DNA of 64,000 bases from Posidonia oceanica. Its lineage: Eukaryota > Streptophyta > Magnoliopsida > Alismatales > Posidoniaceae. The DNA is taken from positions 70,620,001-70,684,000 of the forward strand of contig JAZBRS010000075.1 of NCBI GenBank assembly GCA_037176725.1, given 5' to 3'. Position 1 is the first letter of the stretch. Each line of letters opens with the position of its first letter. The notes under the pieces are model-generated. The model saw nothing but the letters and a program-made list of their open reading frames with translations, ran no database searches and had not been told where the DNA came from. Below, one piece after another: positions 37,904 to 47,587 of the stretch. The position numbers and the translations under genes were made by a program.

Positions 37904-38330
37904 AGAATTTTCGTGTTCGGGGACTCATACGTGGACACAAGGAACCTAGCAAAGGGATACAACAACAACCTCAACATGACTCAATCATGAAAGTTCCCCT
38001 ACGGCATGACCTACCCTAAGAAACCCACCGATCGGTTCTCTGACGGCTAGGTCTTCACTGACTTCCTAGCCACCCACATTGACATCAAATCTCCCGAGCC
38101 ATACAGAGCTAGAAAAGCACAAGGAGAAGTGGCTCCTCTTCGGCATGAACTTTGCATATAGTGGCGCAAGCGTCCTTCCCACCATCTACCACCAACCCCA
38201 GCTCCCCACCTAAATCGACTTGTTCAAGGAGAAGGTCAGGGAGAACACCTGATGCGATGTCGCTTCTTCCATAGCCCTCGTTGGGATATTTGGAAATGAC
38301 TACTCGTGTGGTTCTCGTCTTTTAGTTAAA
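37904..38330 (+). pseudogene. GDSL esterase/lipase pseudogene fragment
   Basis: Block I reads IFVFGDSYVDTRN with the nucleophile GDS. It is followed by the family's KFPYGMTYPKKPTDRFSDG, then, after a frameshift, FGMNFAYSGASVLPTIYH and ASSIALVGIFGNDYS. These are consecutive N-terminal blocks of plant GDSL lipases. The C-terminal Asp/His blocks are absent. Stops and at least one frame change prevent translation. It is bounded by the inverted repeats of element A, so it is most likely a captured fragment rather than a gene that decayed in place. Confidence 0.85.
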
Positions 38331-38929
38331 GAGGAAGTTAGTAATTTCCTATTCATGTTATTACTTTTAACCAAAGTTAAGTTTAGAGTAGGTAACAGAA
38401 GCTCACAATAGATGTATTCAGTGTAATTCTTTGGTCCAATGAGGATATTCAAATAAATTTTGTTATAAAGAAGGTATTGACGAAAATATACTTTTTAATG
38501 AGGGTATTGACACAAAAACTCATTCGTAAAAATAGACTTGTCCTTTCTCATGTAAAAAACAGTTTATTGTTTCGTTTTCATGGTGACCTGGTCACTGGGG
38601 TCTAGGGTCTTCTTGGTTTCCATCGTGGGTTGAGCCCATCATTGTGTGGCTCTGGCTCCGAAGTCCAATGTGCATCCAAACATATGAGAGATGGAAGAAC
38701 ATCAAAATAATGAGGATTTTTGGTGCCATTACCTCCTTAAAATGTATATATTTATCAATACCCTCCTAAGGAAATTTATTGCAATATCCTTATTAGACAA
38801 AAAAATTACGTTAAACACACTTGTCGTGAGCTTCCATTAACTTTTTAATTAGCACATTATTCTTATATATTTTATGTTCATATTTATCTCTTTTGTTCAT
38901 AAATAATATTACTCGAGGTATTTTGTGTA

Positions 38930-40143
38930 ATGTGTGTAGAAACTTTGGACTTGAAGAGAAAAGAGGAAAAGAATGAAGAAAAATGATAAAAGACAAAAAG
39001 AAATGCAAATCCAAGGATAAAAGAAATAGAAATCCGTGTAAGATATTAAATATATCTTTTCCACGTGTGTGAACACGAGGAGTAAGATAAGATAACAGAA
39101 GCAACAAAGTTGGAGAAAATTCAGGAACAGGTAGCGTCCCCCAGGCGGCCAAATGCACATCTGGCGCCTCCTAGGTGCCCAGAGAAGATATTTTGGACTC
39201 CGTCTTTGGTAATCACAGAAATATCTTGGAAATATCTTGTAATTGAAATTCAGTTTCCTCATTTGTATCCAGATTTGTTTATGTGATGGCTAAGCCTTGT
39301 AAATCTATAAAAGGGACCCATTGTGTAAACCTTAGGGAATCCTTAATCTTCCACATTAGGCTTAAGCTTTCTTCCTCCATTGTTGTAGAGTTCTTCAAGC
39401 TATTTTCTGTAATCAAGGTATTTTATTAATATACAAGTTCATTTTCTTTTTATTAATTAGTCTTGCTCTTCTCCTTCCCTCTCTTTTATTTTGATGTTTT
39501 GCATAATTATGTGTGGCTAAGTTTTTAGATCTAGGGCTTAGATGAAGTTTATGTATGTTCATATGTTGTGATTAAGTCTCTTATAGTCTTCTCTTGCTTA
39601 AAATGCTATGATTATGTAGACTGGATGTATATGATATGAATCATTCATTATTCGATAAACTTTGATAGATTAATATTAATAACATCTTTTTAATCTATGC
39701 TTGGGGAAGAATACTTGGGGGTTGTGTATATAATCGCAGATCTATCATATATCATTTAATTTAGTTTATTTTGTGTGATTTTATCTTAGGACTTGATAAT
39801 CTATGGTGCTTTGCATATAGGTTATACTTGTTAGGATAAGAACCATTGAGTAAACTATTTAAACCATGAAAGGAGACAAGAGTGGATTTAATCATGTATA
39901 TTGGATTTTACATAAATGGATTTAAAGCCCCAGGTTTGTTTTAATTAATCTGATTACATCTTCTAGTTTAGTTGCCATCTATTTAACTCTCTAGTTCTTA
40001 ATCATCATCTCTCTCAATCACCATTTCAATAGCTGATAATTAATCTCTTTGTTTTAAAACTCTATTCTCTGTAGGATCGACCCGTATTTTACATACGTAC
40101 TACATAGTACACTATGTACTTGCGGTTAATTAAAATTTACATC
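38930..40143 (+). mobile_element. LTR-like segment (Ty3/gypsy-type), limits uncertain
   Basis: A promoter-like tataaaagg at 39305 is followed by a leader. About 750 bp downstream there is a terminal part with aggatcgacccgtatttta...gtacttgcggtt, a pattern seen at the 3' ends of plant gypsy LTRs. No primer-binding site, internal region, second LTR or 5-bp target repeat was found. It may be an old solo LTR or a fragment. Confidence 0.4.
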
Positions 40144-40345
40144 ACTTCTGCAAGCTAATCTTAACTCAATCCAGGTTAAACCTAATCACATGATTGAAAA
40201 ATTACCGACCTACCTTCTATTTAAATTATGTGAACCCTAACTCAAATTGCTATCGCCTAACACAACCTCTTCATCCTCTCTTTTGCCTCCTTTGTTTGAT
40301 CAGCTGGTGGTGAGCTCTCCGCCACCAGTGCTAGTGGTGCTTCTT

Positions 40346-40656
40346 CCACTGGTGGTGCCGGTGGCTCTTCTTTCGGTGATTCTTTGACAGGTGGAGCCTC
40401 CGTAGGCAAGGGTTCACTATTGGTAGGTGGCAAACAGACAACCAGAGGCAAGGACTTGGTAGCTGCATCAGTACTGTTCTCACTGTGAGAACAAATGGGG
40501 TTTCCACTGGTGGTGCTGGTGGCTCTTCTTTCAATGGTTCTTTGACAGGTGGAGCCTCCGTAGGCAAGGGTTCACTATTGGTAGGTGGCAGATAGACAAC
40601 CAGAGGCAGGGGCTTGGTAGCTGCATAAGCACTGTTCTCACTGTGAGAACAAATGG
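40346..40656 (-). repeat. 158-bp tandem duplication in the HIPP tail
   Basis: Two units, 40346-40503 and 40504 onward, share nearly every base, for example tgacaggtggagcctccgta and tgtgagaacaaatgggg. The period is 158, not a multiple of three, so the duplication moves the downstream reading frame. Confidence 0.92.
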
Positions 40657-42586
40657 GGCTTGAAAATAAACTTCCATAAATCCTCTCTTACTGGGATTGG
40701 GATTACTGATAAATATCTGAGAGGTATAACTCAATCCTAGGATGTGTATAGACTACTCTACCCATAACCTATCTTGGTCTCCCTCTCAATTTTAAAAAAG
40801 CCTCTTGTAATGACTGGGCAACAGTACTGAACAAACTTAACACCAGATTGGATTGTTGGAAAAGCAGATATCTCTCTCTTGGGGGCCGTATCACATCGCT
40901 AAACTCAGTGTTTTCTGTGATCCCTACATATCATTTATCTGTTCTCCACCTTCCAGTCAGAATTGAAAATGAGATTGATAAAATTCGTAAATGATTTCTT
41001 TAGAATTCCAACTCATCTGGTAATAGGGGATATCACCTTGCCAGATGGCAGAACATTTGCAGGGATAAGCAACATGATGGCCTTGGGATAATAAATATCC
41101 GTAACTTTAATGTTGTTCTCAAATGCAAGCTCTTTGGAATCTTCTTACGAACAAAGGCAACGTCAAATGGTGTCAGCTTGTTAGAAGCAAATATCTTAGC
41201 CACAATAATCTTGGGGCAATCCTTAACTCTAACTTTAGGAATGCGCCCCACTTATGGAAGGAATTGAAATCTTGTTTTGTGGTTATAAATAAATTTAGCT
41301 ATTATTCAGTCAACAATGGCAATTCAATTATCTTCTGGAAAAGTAGATGGATAGACAATACTTCCCTCAAATTTATCTATCCTGATCTTTACTCCCTAGC
41401 AAAAAACAAAAAATAGTCACCGGCTAAAATGATATCGTCATATCATGATAGAGGGGTGGACATATTTGGCATCAACTCGATTCACTCTCTTTCTCTTCTT
41501 CTCCACCTTAGCAACATCATTAATTTAGTTTTCCTTTTTGATGAGGAAGAAACAATCCTATGGATGCTTTCTCAAACTAAAGAATTTACTGCCAAAAGTT
41601 GTTGTGATATGTTGAATGACGGTGGATTACGATCGGTATTTAAAACAAGTATTTGGAAGTGTGTAACTCCTCAAAAGGTGAAAATATTCACCTGGCTAAC
41701 TTTCAAAGATAAACTCTTGTCTCGAGCTAATCTAGCAAAGAGAGGGTGGACAAGCCCACTACATTGTGAAATTTGTAGTTTTCATGAAGAATCAGTTAAT
41801 CACCTCTTCTTTTATTGCTCAATTTTAACAGTTATTTAGAGTTTCTACTTAAATAATGCTAATAGTCACCTGTTCCTTTATAAGTTTTTCTCAATCTTTT
41901 ACACTTAAGCATTGCTTTAAATTTCAAATGAATAAGAAGGACTGAAGCATCCTTGTTCTAGCAACTATTTGGAGTATTTGGTTGATCGTAATGATGTTAT
42001 TTTTTACAATAATAGAAAAGATATTTCCTCAATATTTCACAATATCACGTCACTAATAATTTTTTGGTCAGACAATTTGATTACTAGACAGGATGCTACA
42101 GCTTCTTCTACTTCGGTTGATATTAGACACATGTAGCAAAGTTGAGACATAAATCACAATACAATTCCGTCCAATGCTGAGCTGGGGCATTTCTTAGGAG
42201 TGGTAACTCATCCAAATGAATCAAATGAGCATGTTGAATGGGGACACTGGGAGGAGAACACTAATGCATCCTGGACCATGCAGGCAACTCTTTCATATTT
42301 TGTTGAGGATCCTTATTTCTTTTTGGATTCCCATCTGTCTTTTGTTGGGGTTAAAATTTCTAATCCTCTCTTAAGCATTTGTTTTTTTGCTAACCTCTCT
42401 TAAGCATTTGTAATATCATATATGTTTTAATTTCTGTGCATTGTCCGGATAATCTTCTTTCCACTTTATTTTCTTTATATCTTTCTTTGGGATTCATACT
42501 CTCGTAAATTTTACTTGGTGGTGGTACCTATAGTAAAGCCTTTTACTTATAAACTTTACTGTTTACAAAAAAAAAAAAAAAAACTT
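40657..42586 (+). mobile_element. LINE copy C, 5'-truncated, inserted in the HIPP gene
   Basis: The element starts inside the reverse-transcriptase domain (GLKINF-type motif). It continues through ILGLPLNFKKAS-like and SLGGRITSLNSV stretches, the zf-RVT region CEICSFHEESVNHLFFYC and a 3' UTR ending in poly-A (about 42567-42583). It is flanked by the perfect 13-bp duplication tgagaacaaatgg (40644-40656 and 42587-42599). It belongs to a different subfamily from copies A and D (about half the residues differ) but the same one as copy B. Stops and shifts interrupt it. Confidence 0.95.
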
Positions 42587-43300
42587 TGAGAACAAATGGT
42601 TGCAATTTTTCTTGTTTTCTTTATGGCTTTCACCATTTTTTCTGAGTTGGCTTTTTCTACCACTGTCACCTTCTGTTGAGGTAAGTCGACGTGGACGTCA
42701 TAGACACCTATCGCAGTAGACGTGTCAATGGTGAGGAGAGTAGAGTTTTGGGGAATTGGAAGAGATTTTTGAGCTTTTGATTTTGTGATTGATTGTTCTC
42801 TGTTGGATATACCTTCTATTCCATGGAGTGTTTTCTTGATCTTATGGACGCAGCCATTGCAGTCCATCCTGACTAGTAATTTTGTTGTCCTTGGTTTCTG
42901 TCGTTTCCACAAACACATACATGCAAAACAAAACATTAGTTGTAGTGGATGATAATAAACTTAATTATTGATGATGATGAAGGAGAAGTAAGGATAAAAG
43001 GTTGAATTACAATAGCTAGAAGACTAGTCATATTGCAAGAAGAAGTAGCTTGTGATCAAATTACAAGAAGAATAAGAAGAAGCTATTACTGCAAAAGAGG
43101 TAGTAACCTAAAAAGTATCAGGATATATTGGTCTTTTTAATGGTAGGTAATGGCTATATTTAAGGTTGTTGATGATAAATCTAATCAGAGGGGTATTCAA
43201 TGTAATTTTTTGGTCCAACGAGGATATTACAATAAATTTCTTTAGAATGATGTTATTGACGATAATATGCATTTTAAAGAGGATATTGAGTTTAAAAACC

Positions 43301-44851
43301 TAATAAATTAATATCACCAATTAAAGTTGAGTAATGTTGGCTTGATTAATTACTTATTTGATATTTTTTATAACTATGAGGGGTTGCAACGGTCCGGGAT
43401 GCTTTTAAGACTTGCTTTGTTTTGTATTTTGTGGCTTTGCCTCCAAAACAAAAAAACCAACTGGACGGTTTTACCTCAATATCCTTTATAAGCATGATAA
43501 TGCACCCAATACACTTATACAATTACACTTTGGTACATTGATATTTTTTAGTTCTAACGAATTAATACTTGAGGTCTGAAATTGCACCTTTCGTTACCAT
43601 GACGTTATCTCCGTCCATCAAAATGGCCCTCCATTACTGAAATCTTTATCATGACTACAATGATATAAATTTATTTCCAAACTATTCCCCTACATTTTCA
43701 AAGTTAGGTTCCAAATAATTAAAATTCGTAAACATCGTGACACCAAATTGTAGTTTTTTTTTGGGATGGAAAAAATACACTCTAAGGATATAATGGTCAA
43801 GTCACAAGCAAATGCTTATGGTGTTAAGTCTTATGAACGTTTTGGAAACATTGAGGTAGTGAATTGTGTATTTTCAAGCATTAGATACTAGATCATTTAA
43901 ATCCAAAAAAACTAGTGGTACCAAAGTGTAATTTCTCTATTTTCAAAGTTAATTGTCATGATACCCTGATTGGCCAAAATCTTTACTCCTATGCCCTTAT
44001 TGTGAACTATTATTAGATTTCCTTTCCATAATTAACTTAATAGTGGTTAAATCTAGTCTCAAAAAAAATTTGACTAACCTCTCATTTATCTAATTTCATT
44101 ACCATCAAGGTCTTCACCATTGTCATTGCCACCTTTCTCACATCTTTACCACCACCATTGCGGTTTTCACCACCACAAGGTTTATCAAGGACGTTATTGA
44201 AAAAAAATCCAAAAAAATAGTATATCACTTTTTCTTTTGTCTTCCTTTATTTTTAATTAGAGGGGTAAATTAAGGGTCATAACAAAATTTTTGTTCATAT
44301 ATCACAAACTTCTTAATACACTATCTATTGAATCACTTCAGAGACTTTACAATTAAGGTTATAGAGATCTCTAAAACCACAAATGTATTAATTGTGGATT
44401 TGTTTATTTTCAATTACTTGTAATCGTACTAAGGATGCGTTTGACCCACTTTTGGTTAATTATTGACCCTCTCACTTCTCTAAGAAACAACATTATAGTG
44501 GAAATTATTCCAAATGTCCTTGACTTTTGGCGTTCTTGAGGAAGCTACAGGCACTAATAGTGTATTTACGACATGCTTTGAGTTTCTACCAGAAATGTGA
44601 TATTTCTCACTTCTAGTAGAAGCTAGCTCTCCAATGAGTTGTGCCAAATACATCCTAGATATTTGAGTTTTATTTCATTTAAAAGCAATCACTATCTTCT
44701 TTCCATGACCCATAAAATTTGAGATTTCACGATTGTAGAAATTCAGGTTATAGAATATCCAGAATGCTGGTGAACACAAGCGGCTAGGAACAGTATCACT
44801 CAGAAGCCAACCAAGCCAACGGTCATGAGAAAATGCAGAATAAAAAAAAAA
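43301..44851. other. Intergenic, no gene seen
   Basis: AT-rich sequence with short shadow frames. A (ccacc)-rich patch at about 44100-44190 has no clear boundaries. Confidence 0.4.
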
Positions 44852-46358
44852 GGTCTTTTGTCTAAATACCGTCGTTAAAAATTGTATTATCGTCAATACA
44901 TTTCTTATACTTAAAATGTTCTGTATATATTTAATAACTTGAAAATCTTATCTGTATGTACTCCAATTAGTTTAACATCAAACGGCGTAAAGATCCCACG
45001 TTAGTTTCTTGTGAAATTACAATACTGTCCTCTCATCTTCCTCATGTTCCTCTCTTCTTCCTCTCCGTCGACGGCCAATACTCCATTTTCCAGTCCTCCA
45101 CCTCCTTTGCGCCACCGGCTTCGAACCCTTTTCCTTCCCCACCCCTTCTCCTCCTCTTCTTCTTCTTGTAGTAGCAGAAGTAGTAGGATCTAGCAGAGCA
45201 GAGGAGGAGAGCTACACCACCCGATGTGACTTCGGCAATTAGCCCAACACGGGATGAACTGGATGACGATGCCAAAGGAAGGAAAATTGGGAGATTGGTG
45301 GTGTTCAGATCTCTGGCGGGTTCGCCGGTGTCGCTCAAGATCCAAGTGAGAACTCTTTGTGCTTCCTCCCACGTCACAATCGACGTCGAGAACCCAACAT
45401 ACATCTCCAGTGAGAGGTAATTCTTGATGTCCACATCGATGTAGTTGATCAACGGCCTTTCGTGCTTCTAGGTAATTTCCACCGGAGCAATGGTAATGTT
45501 GATCTGGAGCCTCTTGCCATCGAAATTGATCCATGCATGCCCAGACGTTCCCGCCAAACCTCATGTCGATGGGTTGGAAGTCACTGCTGGGGAGGTAGTA
45601 CCTGGCAACACAAACGAAGGAGGAGCCGATGTAATTGAGGTCGATGCCGACGTGGTCCTCATTTTGCTCGTTGAACTCGGGATTGCGGCCGATGTCGAAC
45701 TCGATGGCAAAGAGCGGGTACTGGTGGTGGCGGGTTTTGTTGGAGAAGAGGACGAAGTATTGGCCAGGAAGGGCGTCCAGTGGGGAGGTGGAGTTGGTGA
45801 GGATGAAGGCGAGGCCGAATCCCGGACTAGATGGGATTTGGGGGTGGATGGAGAAGACAAAAGGATGTGGAGAAGGAGGAGACGGTGGTGCCATTGCCGG
45901 TGGTGGTGTTGAGGATAGGGAGTTGGATCTTGTAAAAGGTACAACCGATGGAGAATTGGTTGGAGTCGGTGGTGAGGCAGATGACGGAGGAGTCGAGCCA
46001 GGCATCGCCGACAACGAGGAGGTCGGAGGTGGTGGTGGAGGAGAAGGAGTTGAAGAGAAAATCCACTGCCTTTGTGGCTGGTAAGATGAAGAGTAAGGAG
46101 AATATTGGTTTGATAGAAAATACTATTTTTTTTTTACTTTCTGGTCTAAATGTGTGGATTATTTTATTAGATGAATGGTAGGTTAGTATTTTTGTATAAG
46201 TTAACTATGATTAGATACGAAAACTTAACAGATTTAATAAACAGTTGACGGTAGATGTACACAAGTAAGATTTTTAAATTATTAAATATATACAGAAAAT
46301 TTTCAATGTAAAAAAAAATATTAGCGACAACATACAGTTGATATTTGGAAAAAAATAA
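44852..46358. mobile_element. Pack-MULE-like element C carrying a lectin-kinase fragment
   Basis: The complement of the left end (44852-44965) and the right end (46250-46358) are imperfect inverted repeats. Both contain ttaaatatatacagaa, then a weaker att..cgac.a.a.tac outer part and gt.cata.a.ataagattt inside. The enclosed sequence is a lectin receptor kinase ectodomain on the minus strand. The outer edge falls in A/T runs, so the target duplication cannot be read. The inverted-repeat family resembles that of elements A and B only loosely. Confidence 0.55.
45040..46126 (-). pseudogene. L-type lectin receptor kinase pseudogene (ectodomain + TM only)
   Basis: The order is signal peptide (FSLLFILPATKA), then a legume-lectin domain with FNSFSSTTTSDLLVVGDAW, PGFGLAFILTN, FAIEFDIGRNPEF and EDHVGIDLNYIGSS. 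This acidic segment is the usual metal/carbohydrate site. A C-terminal lectin strand region with SLEMYVGFS, a degraded TM and a basic KKKKRRRRGG juxtamembrane stretch follow. The family's kinase domain is missing: similarity stops near EVEDWKMEYWP. The coding signal lies successively in three frames (about 46126-45860, 45860-45560, 45560-45040), so at least two frameshifts plus a stop are present. The expected start codon reads ATA (46126). Confidence 0.87.
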
Positions 46359-47223
46359 AAGAAACAGTAAAAGGCACCATTGGCGCAGACAGGGACTATG
46401 CATGGGAAATGCCCCGAACCTCTACACTGAAAACGAGGAGGTTTAATAATGGAAACCACGTTGTTATATATTGACCTAGTCAATCAAAACCATGCATTAA
46501 AGATGACGTAACAAGAAACTGACATCACACGTACCTATCAAAAGATCCACACATATAAACCTGTAAGAGTATTGGTACTCCTGTCGTTTGTGAGAAAAGA
46601 GACGGTTCATTTGGTGGCCACGCTCCGTCGTGTCTTTGTGGCCGCGTGTGCAAACGTAGACCGTGTAGTCTCTTGCATGACACCAAAACTTGAGTTGCAT
46701 CGTCAATATCGTCGTCGCCACGTAAGTAATGTGATGGTCTCCACCTTCCATGCATTGGTTTCTGGTGGTGGCCGTCTCTTCCCAGAGAGGCCAACGCCGC
46801 CGCTGTGTATAGAGCAGGTCCAACCCTTGTGTGTCTTCTTCGAGTTCTTCTTTGTGGATGGATGGAGATCAGAAAAGTCGCAAAGAAAGGACAGACATTG
46901 TACGCCATGTGGTGGATTAATCTTGATTTTTTGTCTTTGATAGATCTAGAAGCATTTACAATGACCACGTCTCTAGAAGCAATATATCTAAATCTTGCTT
47001 TTTTTTTCTCTTTGACAGATCTAAAAACATCTGATTAAATGAGACGTCAAACCACTTTAAAAAATAACTTACGACCATGGTTAGTACACATGTAATACCT
47101 ATCATGTAATGATTCCATATCTCCCACTTGAGAGTTGGAACAACACATGAATAGATTAGAGAGTGTGTTGAGAAAGGAGAGAGTAATTATGTGATAAAAA
47201 TAAAGGTGGGTCAAGGCATTTGT

Positions 47224-47291
<68 letters not shown>

Positions 47292-47587
47292 AAATCGATG
47301 GGCCTAGCCAAGCTGAGCCTAGGCCCTAACATGGTCTGATCGGGTTCGAGCTTGGGGCCTGAACCCTAAGAGTCAAGATCCAATCCATCCCAATTATTGT
47401 ACCAGGATACGACTGACTCAACATACGACCAAGACGACAGAGACTGGGCCTGTGCCCATGGTAGGCCAGGTAACGACGACTGCTCAATCCTCTTTATACC
47501 TCTAATTACGCCTATGTTTTTAAAGTTGAGTCCAACTATTCCAATGATACTAATATTTCAAATATTATTTTCTTGATGGAGTATATG
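46359..47587. other. Intergenic, no gene seen, contains a (GA)n run
   Basis: Overlapping open frames on both strands at 46500-46970 are mutual shadows with no domain. They reflect a GC-richer patch. Confidence 0.4.
47227..47288. repeat. (GA)n microsatellite, about 31 units
   Basis: An uninterrupted GA dinucleotide array. It should be length-variable between individuals. Confidence 0.98.

Larger units (their letters stand above)
37586..38521. mobile_element. Pack-MULE-like element A carrying a GDSL-lipase fragment
   Basis: The left terminal ~120 bp and the complement of the right ~115 bp (38408-38521) form a long imperfect inverted repeat. Both run from a ttttt(t)gt..c.atac edge through cattgaat/attcagtg at the inner edge. 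The flanks attcaaaaa (37577-37585) and attcgtaaa (38522-38530) agree at 7 of 9 bases, as expected of an old 9-bp Mutator-type target duplication. A broken GDSL gene lies between. No transposase is present. Confidence 0.6.
40257..42936 (-). pseudogene. Heavy-metal-associated (HMA) protein gene, HIPP-like, interrupted
   Basis: HIPPs bind metal ions through an HMA domain. Coding pieces on the minus strand are about 42897-42813 (with the metal-binding MDCNGC), a 105-bp GT-AG intron (42812-42708), and 42707-42587 (GVYDVHVDLPQQKVTVV...KTRKIATIC). LINE copy C (1,930 bp) follows, then 40656-40257, a Pro/Glu-rich tail ending KEAKERMKRLC. Across the LINE the reading frame resumes as CSHSENSAYAATKPLP, as expected for this family. 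A 158-bp tandem duplication in the tail then shifts the frame. The C-terminus has one Cys but not a standard CaaX box. The first Met at 42936 is uncertain. The gene is broken twice over. Confidence 0.82.
38714..43300. mobile_element. Pack-MULE-like element B carrying a HIPP gene segment
   Basis: The left end (38714-38820, starting ggatttttgg) and the complement of the right end (43190-43300, starting ggtttttaaactc) form a long inverted repeat of the same family as element A. Shared words include aaatttattg.aatatcct and aaaaaattac. Inside lie an LTR-like segment, a broken HIPP gene and LINE copy C. Clean 9-bp flanking repeats were not found (aaataatga versus taataaatt), so the outer limits may be off by a few bases, or this may be two elements' ends paired by chance. 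Confidence 0.5.

Noticed and set aside
45490..45912. Val/Gly/Glu-rich plus-strand frames at 45.5-46.1 kb
   Set aside because: Shadows of the lectin domain on the minus strand.
46525..46968. Overlapping open frames on both strands at 46.5-47.0 kb
   Set aside because: Neither strand shows a domain, splice logic or known motif; mutual shadows.
47047..47292. A minus-strand frame rich in Ser-Leu repeats
   Set aside because: Product of the (GA)n microsatellite, not a protein.
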